Notes: generated by a model from the sequence alone, not told the origin. A stretch of 64,000 nucleotides of DNA from Zerene cesonia (GCF_012273895.1 NC_052129.1:3596001-3660000); one strand, 5' to 3'; positions 10,203 to 21,533 are shown, counted from the stretch's first letter. Translations and numbers: made by a program.

Positions 10203-11388
10203 TGCTTTATAATATGCATTTACATGTATCTCGATAATAGAAGGATGATATAAAAATACGATCTGGTCTTATAAAACTTGTTTTAGATCTACAATTAATG
10301 TCTAAACCATGTTTTGGAATAAAGTACCCTTTCGAAAAAATACATCAAATCTCAAATTTTAACTTGAAATTATCACAACAAGTAACGATGGAAACTTTTG
10401 ACACTTTTTTCAATGGTGAACCCATAGTCTGTGCCAAAATGGCATTACGGCATATTTTTGTTATTACAAATTTCAATTTTATGAAGTAAAACTTTGAGAC
10501 TATTTTACGACATCTTAAATAAAACATCTGTCAGCCTTAATATTCACAAGGCCGTATTGTCTTTTTAATAAACCATAATTTTTAAAATCAACGGTTATCT
10601 ACCGTTTGATGGAACGGCATGTGAATTCCAGGTGGACAATAGCGTCCATAAAATCTAATTACCAGGGCCGCATAATTGAATCATTATTATGAAATTACCA
10701 TCGACCGGCAAAACAATTTTCGTATTTACTATCCCTTATTACATTATGGGTAATTGCGTTTGGCAGTGGTCTGAGAATGTTAATTATTGGGCACTAATTA
10801 TAATATTTCAGGGTTATTTTTAACCGACTTCAAAAAAGGCGGTTATAAATTTGATGTGTGTATAATGTTGTCAGAATAACATATGTTATAACAGTTTTTA
10901 TAACAGATTCTCAACTCGTGTGCCCTATTTCATATGTGTGAGTATTGTTTGAATGTATGTTTATCCACGCGATTGAAATGATCCACACCTTCTTCACTCA
11001 CTATCTAACGACAGAATTGTTGAAAGAAACCAAAAAAAAAGGATTAAACCTTTATTTACAACAATTATCCTCTATTTTTCCACTTACTTGCAAGACAACC
11101 AAACAACGTCCAACAAACTTCTAATCCTAAAATATTACATGCAAAATTAAATGCCCATTATGATAAATAAAACGCACGCACATGAACAGCGTCGGTTTAA
11201 GGACCTTTAAGGCCTATCTCAAATTTCAAATGTCAAAAGCCATATCGTAGACCCCTGTTCAACTAACTGCCACAAGCATGGACCGTTTTCCGATCCACTG
11301 AAATAAAGGATCTGTTTAGGGTCTGCTGAATGTATAGTAAACGGTTTAAACAATATAAGACGTATATTTGCAAGGCTTTTATGTTTTT
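10203..11388. other. Stretch without recognised gene
   Basis: Contains an unrecognised 63-codon frame (10298-10489). A repeat edge TTAACCGACTTCAAAAAAGG-like sits near 10818. A moderately complex, homeodomain-site-rich (ATTA/TAAT) segment at 10655-10800 could be a conserved non-coding element, though the sequence alone cannot show this. Confidence 0.35.
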
Positions 11389-11660
11389 GGGGTTCCGTAT
11401 CCGAACATTAAGACGGGACTCTAATAGTGACTTTGTTGTCTGTCTGTTTGCCTGACTATCCGTCTGTCCAGACTGTATCTCATAGACGTAAGAGAATTGA
11501 AATTTTAGGAGATGGTGTATTTTTGTACATAATACAAAATCGAGATTAATGAACATTGGACAAGATCAAACATTTCAGGTGACCAATATTTATACAGCTG
11601 CTCCCTAGCTTATTTGTACGGAACCCATACTGTAGCGAGTCCAATTCGTACTTCACCTTT
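11389..11660 (+). repeat. Family E dispersed repeat
   Basis: Inverted motifs GGGTTCCGTA (11390-11399) and TACGGAACCC (11617-11626) bracket a body containing repeated CTGTCTG units. The end is AGCGAGTCCAATTCGTACTT. Other copies lie at 13275-13590, 17136-17358, 46676-46770 and 62256-62563. An A/T-flanked MITE or SINE origin is possible. Confidence 0.55.
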
Positions 11661-13274
11661 TCCTTTTAATAGTCTATTTCATATTTTGGTAAAGGCATGG
11701 TGTAAGTCAGATATCAGGTGGGTCGTCCGATGATAACCGACTATTTCTGCACTAGAGTTATGAAGGGGTAAAGTTTGTAAGTTGGTTTGTATATTACACG
11801 AGACACCGGATATCTACCTTTTTCTGTAATTTCCCGTCACACTCCATAACAATATTATGTTGATTGATTTTGTTTCTGCCTTGCATTAAAAAACATCACG
11901 GAAATGCATTTACCTAATCAATAACCTTAATATAAGTAGATATTATTTTCTATGTGATTGTTTGCGAAATGCTCTAAGAACTAAACTTTTAAACACACAA
12001 ATAGGATCTCAAAATATTCATTTACCAATCTTATCACTAAATTCGAAAATCTAGATACATGTCCTTATGCACTTCCCAAAATAAACTCGCTAAAGTCAGA
12101 ATCGCGAAAGCCTTAAGTAAATTAGTGTTTCCAATAAAGTAATTCAGGTCACTTGAAATATCTGTTATCAAAATAGAATTTCCAGATTCGTTATCGATCG
12201 CTGGCTGGAGGACGCTTTTGAATGTAGTCTATAGTTACATTTGCTTGACATAAAGCAATGTACTTTAAATAAGAATTGCATTTAACCGTACGTTTCATTC
12301 TGTTTTCGGAATACAATTTTCATAGATTCGCTTTCTCGGAATTAAGTAAGTTAGATGTGCTCTGATATTGATAATATATTCTTAAACTAGCAAAAAGTAG
12401 CTCAAAGTAGTATAAAATTATTCTAAAATTCCTAAGAAGAACTTTCTAATGCATTTTCTAGGTAATTTAAAATTAATAGACTAATAAAGAAAAGTTTTGT
12501 TTTTAAAAATTATCAGTATATGAGGCATAACACTCTTAGTAATCCACAGAAGAAGGTAGTGAAGACACAAAATATTCTTGGCTAAATTTACAATGTAAAA
12601 TTATTCTGAAGTTTATCAAATTATATACTGACTGGCAGGCAATACAAGGAATGTTTTTTTATTATAAATATAGCGAGTTACCCATGATTTATAACAACTT
12701 CTGAAAATCATTGGTGCTTTTAAAGAACTCATATATTATATAAGTGATATAAAAATATAAAGTAAAATGTTATAAGTCTTTATTTCATATTAAAAGCATT
12801 TTATGTGGAAACAAAAATACATCTTAAAGAGTCCTACATCACGAAGTAATTTTGAGTCTTAGTCAGCCGTTATAATACGGTTATTGAAAATTGGGGCAGT
12901 TTGCGTTGACTTGCTTGAACCATTAATAATCTGATAGATAGCCTAGTTCAGCTAATTTAATACTATATCAACTACTTAGTATTTAGATTAAGATAAGTCT
13001 TGAATTTATAGAGCTTTTAAGAACGTGGGCCTAGTCTAGAAAATACTTGTATTTGCATATTTAAAAAGATCTATTTGTTAGGTCAAACCAAGAACGATTG
13101 AACGGATTTCAATGAATTTTGGTATATTGAGTTAATCTCTTTTTGTAATAATAACGGTAAAAAATTTGAAAAACCATAAAACGTTCGATCAGTTTGTACC
13201 TATTCCAATAAAGGGATATGCATATACATAACCAACAAACTTAACAAATATAAATTATATAAATAATTAAAAAA
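11661..13274. other. AT-rich stretch without recognised gene
   Basis: No open frame with coding character. A Helitron-like trace (GAACGGATTTCAATGAATTT, GGTATATTGA) occurs near 13095. Confidence 0.4.
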
Positions 13275-13590
13275 TAGGTCAAGTGCGAGTGGGACTCGCG
13301 ACGCTAATGTTACACCGAATGGTATATGGAATAACCCAATGGTTGCACCCTAGATATCTATATCTAAATATAATATTATCTTATATTAAGATGTCTATGT
13401 TACAAACAAGCTAAATCAATTGAAAAATAAAATGGTCACATCCATTTTATGACCGTGTCAACCGTCGCTTAAACTCGTATTTTTAATGTTTCTTATTGAT
13501 CTCTGAAAATTTCAAATACCTTACATCATAGTTCATGAGAAACAGTTGTCTAAGTAATAGCACGATAAAAAATCGTACGGAACCCTAAAA
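13275..13590 (-). repeat. Family E dispersed repeat, reverse copy
   Basis: Starts TAGGTCAAGTGCGAGTGGGA and ends TCGTACGGAACCCTAAAA on the plus strand, the reverse of the copy at 11389. The middle is diverged. Confidence 0.5.
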
Positions 13591-13919
13591 GCTATGAATA
13601 GGTAAATGAAATTCGTTAAAGATAAAATCGGACAAACGGTCACGAAACTTGGTCAAAGCATGAATATGTTCACAATTGCAAACGTTTAAAATGAGCCTTG
13701 AGCGCGATTTGCACTTACCCAAAGGGGACCGTACAAAAGACGCCGTGGGGACGAAAGCCCTAAAAAAGAAATCGTTTGTAGACTTGTGCTGCATACCTCG
13801 ATTTTCTACAAAACATTTCCTTGTCTATTTTCTTATGAATAAATTAGTAATTTTCGCACTGTACTCAAGCCTCTATCATTATTGACTCAACATAAGTAGA
13901 GTTAATTTAAATAAGTGAA

Positions 13920-14132
13920 GTCCTGTGTCCCTACTGGGGTATGGGGCAGATGATATACATCTGTTTCAATGATCGATTTTCTTTATGGACAAGTAGGTAT
14001 CAGCTTTATCAGCCTTCTGTATCCTGCCAGTCCAAGACTTTTTTTTGCGTCCCCACCGGGAATCGGACCCAGGACCCCTCGGTTCTAAGCTCACGCGTTA
14101 ACTACTGTACCAAGGAGGCGGTCAATGATAGA
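13920..14132 (-). mobile_element. S3 SINE, tRNA-derived
   Basis: On the minus strand it opens GACCGCCTCCTTGGTACAGT, AGTTAACGCGTGAG and GAACCGAGGGGTCCTGGGTC with the B-box-like GGTCCGATTCCCGG. A body ending CCAGTAGGGACACAGGACTT follows. A plus-strand relative is at 20857. Confidence 0.65.
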
Positions 14133-14235
14133 GTTAATTTAAATGTACCTAACTGAATTTTCAGTTAGAGGGTGATTTAAGAGGAAGGTTTAGTTATATA
14201 AATAACAGAACAAGGGGGGGAAAAGGGGTTTTGCT

Positions 14236-14273
14236 TGGCATTAAAAGCACGCAAAGCCGCAGGTAAAAGCTAG
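14236..14273 (+). mobile_element. Helitron 3' end fragment (H-D-like)
   Basis: GCACGCAAAGCCGCAGGTAA followed by AAGCTAG is a CTAG-ending Helitron terminus. It lies about 75 bases beyond the beta-tubulin stop codon, just past the likely cleavage site. Confidence 0.5.
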
Positions 14274-14304
14274 TATGAATTGAAAGTCTTAAATAAAATT
14301 AAAA

Positions 14305-14310
14305 TTTAAT
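14305..14310 (-). terminator. Candidate poly(A) signal of beta-tubulin
   Basis: ATTAAA on the minus strand, about 39 bases after the stop codon, is the commonest variant of AATAAA. No AATAAA is seen on that strand in the next few hundred bases. If used, the 3' UTR is very short. Confidence 0.35.
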
Positions 14311-14348
14311 AAAATAAAATAACGAATATAACAATTCTTAAAACTCGT

Positions 14349-16007
14349 CTAGTCTCCTTCATCACCACCCTCTTCTTCCTCATCAAATTCACCTTCCTCC
14401 TCGGCAGTTGCATCTTGATACTGTTGGTATTCAGACACCAGGTCATTCATATTGCTCTCCGCTTCAGTGAACTCCATCTCATCCATACCCTCGCCCGTGT
14501 ACCAATGCAAGAATGCTTTGCGTCTGAACATGGCTGTGAACTGCTCCGAAATCCGCTTAAACAACTCCTGAATAGCCGTCGAATTTCCAATAAACGTAGC
14601 AGACATTTTCAAACCACGAGGCGGAATATCGCACACAGCTGTTTTCACATTGTTCGGAATCCACTCAACGAAGTAAGATGAATTCTTATTCTGAATATTC
14701 ATCATTTGCTCGTCCACTTCCTTCATTGACATACGCCCTCGGAAAACAGCGGCAACTGTCAAATAACGACCGTGACGGGGATCACAGGCGGCCATCATGT
14801 TCTTAGCGTCAAACATTTGCTGCGTCAGCTCCGGTACTGTCAGTGCTCTGTACTGCTGACTGCCACGAGATGTAAGGGGAGCAAAACCTGGTATAAAGAA
14901 ATGAAGACGAGGGAAAGGTACCATGTTGACGGCCAATTTCCTTAAGTCTGCGTTCAATTGGCCCGGGAACCTGAGACAAGTGGTAACACCGGACATAGTC
15001 GCAGATACTAAATGGTTTAAGTCACCGTACGTTGGTGTAGTTAGCTTCAAGGTTCGGAAACAAATGTCATATAGGGCCTCATTATCAATGCAGTAAGATT
15101 CATCAGTGTTCTCTACCAGCTGATGCACAGATAGCGTAGCATTGTACGGCTCGACGACGGTATCCGACACTTTGGGCGAAGGTACTACGCTAAACGTATT
15201 CATAATACGATCTGGATATTCTTCTCGAATTTTCGATATAAGCAACGTTCCTAAACCAGCGCCGGTACCACCTCCTAGCGAGTGCGTCAATTGAAATCCC
15301 TGTAAGCAGTCGCAACCTTCAGCTTCTTTTCTCACCACATCCAATACAGAATCTACTAATTCTGCGCCTTCTGTGTAATGCCCTTTCGCCCAGTTATTAC
15401 CAGCTCCTGACTGTCCAAAGACGAAGTTATCTGGGCGGAAAATCTGTCCGAAAGGTCCTGAGCGGACAGAGTCCATTGTACCCGGTTCGAGATCGACCAA
15501 AATCGCTCGGGGCACATATTTACCTCCGGTTGCCTCGTTATAGTACACATTAATACGCTCTAGTTGAAGGTCGGAATCGCCGTGGTATGTGCCAGTTGGA
15601 TCTATGCCATGCTCGTCTGATATAACCTCCCAGAACTGCAAACGAACGATTTATGTTACTGCACGGTAATACAGGAACTAGATATGGTTCATAAATATTG
15701 TGCGATCTATTTTTGCTTTACAAGTAATAAACAACAGGGCGAACCATTTCGACAGATGCTTTATATAGGATGCTGAACATCAACGGCTGCTTCGTTCTAA
15801 TTCAAATTGTAAAGCAATAATTGTTTAAAATGGATCCAGTCATTTAAAAGAAGTTCAGTCACAAACACTATAATATTTAAATACACATATATATTATAAT
15901 GTAATATTTTTGTACACATTAAATTGATATAATTACGCTTTAATATTTACCTTAGCACCAATCTGATTACCACACTGTCCTGCTTGTATATGCACGATTT
16001 CCCTCAT
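14349..16007 (-). CDS. betaTub: Beta-tubulin, complete, two coding exons
   Basis: Beta-tubulin, the GTP-hydrolysing partner of alpha-tubulin in the microtubule heterodimer. The coding sequence joins 15951-16007 (exon 1) to 14349-15635 (exon 2): 447 codons, the usual family length. The start ATG lies in AAGATGAGG with A at -3. Seen in order are MREI at 1-4, the glycine-rich nucleotide loop GGGTGAG at 140-146, the catalytic-loop segment GQLNADLR at 244-251, and the acidic tail EEEGEFDEEEEGGDEGD at 431-447. The tail contains EGEF followed by acidic residues, the motif associated with axonemal beta-tubulins. Positions 145 and 147 are Ala and Leu where Ser and Met are usual, so this is probably not the ubiquitous housekeeping paralogue. 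A testis or ciliary role is inference. No frameshift or stop interrupts it. Exon 2 is clearly GC-richer than its surroundings. Confidence 0.97.
15636..15950 (-). other. Beta-tubulin intron 1
   Basis: A 315-base phase 0 intron after codon 19. It begins GTAAATATTA and ends CGTTTGCAG on the minus strand. A split near codon 19 is a recurrent beta-tubulin intron position. Confidence 0.93.
15951..16007 (-). CDS. betaTub: Beta-tubulin exon 1 (codons 1-19)
   Basis: Encodes MREIVHIQAGQCGNQIGAK exactly up to the donor. The first four residues are the tubulin autoregulation signal: nascent MREI is recognised (TTC5 pathway in animals) and triggers tubulin mRNA decay when free dimer is high. The exon is only 57 bases and is easily missed by gene callers. 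Confidence 0.96.
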
Positions 16008-16053
16008 CTTATGTAATATTAATACTTAAATAATCTTTCCTTGAAAAAAACCC

Positions 16054-16059
16054 GACTGA
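16054..16059 (-). promoter_or_regulatory. Candidate initiator of beta-tubulin
   Basis: TCAGTC on the minus strand fits the arthropod initiator and would give a 5' UTR of about 50 bases. No TATA box is seen 30 bases upstream, and no copy of the Drosophila beta2-tubulin UE1 motif was recognised. Confidence 0.25.
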
Positions 16060-16692
<633 letters not shown>

Positions 16693-16935
16693 GTTTGAGT
16701 AAACAGAAACAAACTACGCAAGAAAACGCCCTAAGTCGGTTCAGGCATGCTTCTGGCACTTATCGTTGGGTGTTTTGGCTATAACACAGACATATATATA
16801 GATAGCCGTTCGTCATATCTCAATTACGTAATTACGTAAGTAATTTTATCATATTGTTGTATTCATATTAATTATATAATTAATAATAAATAATAATTAC
16901 TGCAGAAATTAAATATTTAAAAACATCGAGTATCT

Positions 16936-17030
16936 CACGTGACCACGTTTGCTGTGTACAGTGTTTGAGACGTCGGACTAATAATATCAATAAATCGCGT
17001 TTAAAATCCGTTAAAAAGTCTTAAATTTCT
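16936..17030 (+). mobile_element. Family P fragment
   Basis: CACGTGACCACGTTTGCTGT, GAGACGTCGGACTAATAATA and TCGCGTTTAAAATCCGTTAA align with the right half of the element at 9271-9456. Confidence 0.55.
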
Positions 17031-17135
17031 ATCGGGTAACTGAAGAATTGTGAAGACAACATAACTAAAAAACTCATCTTTGCTTAAAACAATTACGTAT
17101 ATGTTTATAAGATGCAAGTCATCAGCGTTTCTAAA

Positions 17136-17358
17136 TAAAATCGGCCAAGTGCGAGTCGAACTCACGAAACTCAGACCTTCATGCAAGATAAAGAGCAACT
17201 GCACAATTCGCAATTTTGATCGAGCCAGCCTTTTCCTCAATTTGTTTTATTGTTATGTATAGTGGCGATGGAAATACATCATTACTGATAAATTCTAACT
17301 GTCATGAGATACAGCCTGGTGGCAGACGGACTAATAGCGATATCTTAGTAATAGAGAC
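17136..17358 (-). repeat. Family E dispersed repeat, reverse copy
   Basis: AATCGGCCAAGTGCGAGTCG at the left and CATGAGATACAGCCTGGTGG toward the right match the family in reverse. The far end has decayed. Confidence 0.5.
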
Positions 17359-17676
17359 TGTTTTAATTTTGGTTACAAAACGCTTTAACAGCATTAGACT
17401 ATTCAGCAGAATTACGGAGTGCATTTCTATTGGGTCAGGTGCATTTGCAGTGTTGCGTTACACGGAGATCTCCAATCAGAATTTTGGTGAACCAAATTTG
17501 GGACTGTTTTGTGAATATTGCCTAGTGGTTGGCGATTCGCAGATAGATTGATGGATGTAACAATTTTAACCGCTTCACTTGTTTATTCATACTCATCATA
17601 AATTTATGTTCGCACGAAATGAAATGGCGTTTCAATTATTATTTTTTGTGACACTCTGTTAAGGCTTGGTTAGGTT

Positions 17677-17862
17677 AATTAGATAGTTCGCGGACGTATT
17701 TTAACCAGCTCCCGTGGCCCCTTCACTCAAGTGGCTCGATGGGACACAGTGGGGTTTTGGTCGGTAAGAATCCGACATAACCCAGCCGTGGGGGCCGTGG
17801 GTTTTGGTGGTGTTAAGATTGCCCCACTATAAAAAAAACAAAAAAAAGGTGAATTAGATAGT
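17677..17862 (+). mobile_element. SINE-like insertion with 11-base target duplication
   Basis: AATTAGATAGT occurs at 17677-17687 and 17852-17862. Between them lie CAGCTCCCGTGGCCCCTTCA, GGTTTTGGTCGGTAAGAATC, GTGGGGGCCGTGGG and an A-rich tail. Target duplication plus an A-rich 3' end indicates reverse-transcribed insertion. No clear B box, so the family is unassigned. Confidence 0.7.
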
Positions 17863-17917
17863 GATTTTTTCATTTAAGTGACATTTTGCATTTCGTTGTT
17901 ATTATATACTAGCGGTC

Positions 17918-19350
17918 GTTTTGGGGTTTGATGGTGTCACTCGCGTCCGTAGGTTTAAACCACCTAATTATAATAGGCCTTCCCTACACGTGTCCCCCGG
18001 GTGGTGCTAACCGAGTGACTCTGGCCGGAGGGCTGTAGATAATACTCCTAGGTGTTGGTATGTGCGCAGCAACACCTAGTACCTGGATTGGGGCCAATGA
18101 GGCCGACGTGGAGCCGAAAGGGCCCAATCCAGGACAGCGGCTGGCGGGTGTAAATCCGGCAGGCGTACTGCAAACTGGAGAGGAGAGGAGGAAAAATAGA
18201 AGCAACGTTGAAAGAGGAACTACCCCAGGAGGGTACCACACCATGTGGAGAATCCCTCCCTGAGTCCAACTCAGGCNNNNNNNNNNNNNNNNNNNNNNNN
18301 NNNNNNNNNNNNNNNNNNNNNNNNNNNNNNNNNNNNNNNNNNNNNNNNNNNNNNNNNNNNNNNNNNNNNNNNNNNNNNNNNNNNNNNNNNNNNNNNNNNN
18401 NNNNNNNNNNNNNNNNNNNNNNNNNNNNNNNNNNNNNNNNNNNNNNNNNNNNNNNNNNNNNNNNNNNNNNNNNNNNNNNNNNNNNNNNNNNNNNNNNNNN
18501 NNNNNNNNNNNNNNNNNNNNNNNNNNNNNNNNNNNNNNNNNNNNNNNNNNNNNNNNNNNNNNNNNNNNNNNNNNNNNNNNNNNNNNNNNNNNNNNNNNNN
18601 NNNNNNNNNNNNNNNNNNNNNNNNNNNNNNNNNNNNNNNNNNNNNNNNNNNNNNNNNNNNNNNNNNNNNNNNNNNNNNNNNNNNNNNNNNNNNNNNNNNN
18701 NNNNNNNNNNNNNNNNNNNNNNNNNNNNNNNNNNNNNNNNNNNNNNNNNNNNNNNNNNNNNNNNNNNNNNNNNNNNNNNNNNNNNNNNNNNNNNNNNNNN
18801 NNNNNNNNNNNNNNNNNNNNNNNNNNNNNNNNNNNNNNNNNNNNNNNNNNNNNNNNNNNNNNNNNNNNNNNNNNNNNNNNNNNNNNNNNNNNNNNNNNNN
18901 NNNNNNNNNNNNNNNNNNNNNNNNNNNNNNNNNNNNNNNNNNNNNNNNNNNNNNNNNNNNNNNNNNNNNNNNNNNNNNNNNNNNNNNNNNNNNNNNNNNN
19001 NNNNNNNNNNNNNNNNNNNNNNNNNNNNNNNNNNNNNNNNNNNNNNNNNNNNNNNNNNNNNNNNNNNNNNNNNNNNNNNNNNNNNNNNNNNNNNNNNNNN
19101 NNNNNNNNNNNNNNNNNNNNNNNNNNNNNNNNNNNNNNNNNNNNNNNNNNNNNNNNNNNNNNNNNNNNNNNNNNNNNNNNNNNNNNNNNNNNNNNNNNNN
19201 NNNNNNNNNNNNNNNNNNNNNNNNNNNNNNNNNNNNNNNNNNNNNNNNNNNNNNNNNNNNNNNNNNNNNNNNNNNNACCCCCTCCTTTTCTTTCACGCAA
19301 AATAGGCGCTTGACGTCGAGTTGCGGAAAACGAGCCCGTATTATTATTAT
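17918..19350 (+). mobile_element. Non-LTR-like retroelement copy 1, interior unsequenced
   Basis: Bounded by the 13-base duplication TATACTAGCGGTC (17905-17917 and 19351-19363). The 5' end GGGGTTTGATGGTGTCACTC and the 3' end GGCGCTTGACGTCGAGTTGC, GGAAAACGAGCCCG then an ATT-repeat tail are shared with 52869-54032. A simple-repeat tail and 13-base duplication suit a non-LTR retrotransposon or a SINE mobilised by one. The clade cannot be fixed because the middle is N. Two strong hairpins lie in the 5' region (18048-18079, 18082-18133). Confidence 0.65.
18277..19276. other. Assembly gap of exactly 1000 N
   Basis: Placeholder-length gap inside the retroelement; real size unknown. Open frames crossing it are meaningless. 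Confidence 0.99.
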
Positions 19351-19403
19351 TATACTAGCGGTCCGCCCCGGCTTCGCCCGTGGTACAGATAAATATATCC
19401 TTT

Positions 19404-19617
19404 TACTTACACTTCCCAGTCCTTTCCTATATTCCTCTCGCCCATCCTTTCTTCCCTCCTTTCTTCTTCCCTTCTCTTCTCTTCCCTTTCCTTCCCAATT
19501 TAAAGTTGGCAATACATTTGTAGAGGCTTAAGGTCTGCAATGGACCTTATGCCTCTCTAAATGTTCATGGGCGTTGGTAACGCTTACCATCAGCGTCCCA
19601 CCAGCTCCATTGCTGAC
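19404..19617 (+). mobile_element. S1 SINE-like repeat, 3' part
   Basis: Pyrimidine-only stretch of repeated TTCCCT/TCTTC units, then GGCAATACATTTGTAGAGGC, AAATGTTCATGGGCGTTGGT and AACGCTTACCATCAGCGTCC. It interrupts the H-B Helitron. Confidence 0.65.
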
Positions 19618-19790
19618 CGTTCAAATTGGTCCAGCAGTTCCTGATATTAGCACGTTCGAACAAACAGTTCAAACAAGCAAACAATTCAGCTTTATAATAT
19701 TAGCACAGATTAGGGGAAATTATTTTACATATTGCTCATTCATTTCTCACTGATAAGATAGATATGATAATTCACAAACTCTTTGCATCT

Positions 19791-19926
19791 TTTATTTTAT
19801 TTTAAACACTTTACTGTGCCGTCAACGTAGCAGAAAAAAATACAATAACATACAGCACAGAAGGCTGCCTTATCACTTACAAGTGATCTCTTCAAGGCAA
19901 CCAATAGAACAAGTGAAAAACAAAAA
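19791..19926 (-). mobile_element. Family L3: LINE 3' tail, second copy
   Basis: Matches 5741-5886 closely, including CAGAAGGCTGCCTTATCACT, TACAAGTGATCTCTTC and the TTTATTTTATTTTAAACACT edge. Confidence 0.6.
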
Positions 19927-20856
19927 TCCTTAAAAGGAGGTTGGTAAAAAAGATAAAACAGTGAAACAGCAAGTTGAAGAGCAACAGAAAGTTTTATTAA
20001 TAAATCCATGATATTTAATGCACTACCAACTAAACAGTTCACTTGATAATTTTTGAACTATGTTTATTCTGTCCATATAGACACAAGAAACATTATTACA
20101 ATATCTTCCTTGTATTTCTTTTAATAATAAATTAACCCTTTTCAGTACGTGTGAACTGTTTTCCTAATTACTTAATGGGTAATGGAGCTGGCTTTGAATA
20201 TTGCATGAGTGTCCAAGGGATAAGAGGAAAAAGTTTGTTTTTGGATAATTATATGGAGCTGGTACTACCATTGCATGAACTATTTTTATAAAGAAGTATG
20301 TTATTTATTTGAATGTGATGGAGTTTTGTAAATCATTTCATGTTATACGTTTATTTCAATATCATAGAAATTCTATTCCTATTGTGAAAAGAGACGATAT
20401 ATCTAAATAGGAAATATATGAGGAAATATGAATATATTTTTAGCCAACACTATTAACTAGTACACAACTAACATTTATCTAAAGACAAGTAATAATTTTA
20501 TTTGTACAATTATATAAATTTACTGCAGTCATTCTTAAAACGACACAGCTCTTAATAAATCTGCAATTAGCTGAGAGGGCAAGTTTAAAGTAGACGGATC
20601 TCGCGAAGCATCTGATGTGTAAATGATCTCTGTTCCTTTCTAACGTATAATAAAGCCGTATGTTTGTCTCATTCACTCTGCGACCTTTATATTACGTTAG
20701 GACCCTGCAGTAAAACTTTTTATAACTTAGTTTTACTGATTCAGACAAATATTCGTTTTAGATTTTTATATTTACTCAGTTTTTGATTTTAAAGTTATCA
20801 TATCGGATATTCAGATATTTTCAAATATTTTATGTAGGTACTATTACTACATTGAC
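19927..20856. other. Stretch without recognised gene
   Basis: AT-rich. A 65-codon minus-strand frame at 20479-20676 has no recognisable family or splice context. Confidence 0.4.
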
Positions 20857-20970
20857 CGCCTTCTCAGAATAGTGGTTAACACGTGAGTGTAGAACCGAGG
20901 AGTCCTAGGTTCGAATCCTGGTGGGTGCTAAACAAAAATTCCGCGATCGAGACACAGCAGACACAAACAA
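20857..20970 (+). mobile_element. S3 SINE head, tRNA-derived
   Basis: GACCGCCTTCTCAGAATAGT, GGTTAACACGTGAGTG, GAACCGAGGAGTCCTA and a perfect B box GGTTCGAATCC at 20908-20918. The body after the head is A/C-rich and differs from the copy at 13920. Confidence 0.65.
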
Positions 20971-21263
20971 AAACAAATACAAAACGTCATAGTTTCAATA
21001 ACAAAAAACGTACTCCCAAGTCGAATTAACTGGATTACTTTCTTGCAACGGCAAATCAATAAATAGGAAATACGACATCCTCATGCCCCGCAATGAGACA
21101 AGGGACTTCAATTATGTAGAACATGACATAGCAGTTATGTATGGGGAGCTCAGAACTTGTCAATTCTAATTGTTTTTTGTATGTTTATAGGACCAAATGT
21201 TGAGGATTTTCGTTTATTTAATTGCAATTGGATTTCTAATTCATTTAATTTCGAATACATTGG

Positions 21264-21533
21264 GCATCATCATCGTCATCAGCCCATACTTTCCCACTGC
21301 AGAGACAGAGGCCGCCTATGAAGTTCAGGCCACAAATGCCGGTTGGCAGATGTCACATGTCTTCTAACTTTAGATTTATTCCCAAGATCTTTTCCTTCAC
21401 CGTGTCGAGCAGTGTCAATGTAGATAATATGCAGATTAATTGAAATCTAATTATTTCTTGCACGCTCGTCCGGTCTGAAACTATGGCCTTTTCAATTTTA
21501 TTCCAAGGTCCTGACCACTGCGCCACGTCTGCT
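21264..21533 (-). mobile_element. S2 SINE, tRNA-derived, reverse orientation
   Basis: The plus strand opens GGCATCATCATCGTCATCAG, CCCATACTTTCCCACTGCAG and ends GGTCCTGACCACTGCGCCAC. On the minus strand the head TGGCGCAGTGGTCAGGA is an intact A box; the B box is degenerate. Best preserved S2 copy in the window. Confidence 0.7.

Larger units (their letters stand above)
17905..19709 (-). mobile_element. Helitron H-B copy split by two later insertions
   Basis: The 3' terminus (CTAG plus CGGTCCGCCCCGGCTTCGCC in reverse) is at 19355 onward and is also duplicated at 17905-17917. The 5' half is at 19618-19709 (ATTGGTCCAGCAGTTCCTGA to TTTATAATATTAGCACAGA). A retroelement occupies 17918-19350 and an S1 repeat 19404-19617. 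Confidence 0.7.

Noticed and set aside
14415..14681. 88-codon plus-strand frame opposite beta-tubulin
   Set aside because: Antisense shadow of the conserved tubulin exon; no independent evidence.
17984..19531. Long open frames of 345-438 codons across the first gap
   Set aside because: Almost entirely N; the same applies at 33256-34364, 41972-43160 and 52859-54066.
20857..20930. Functional tRNA gene
   Set aside because: Has a good B box but no cloverleaf; it is a SINE head shared with 13920-14132.
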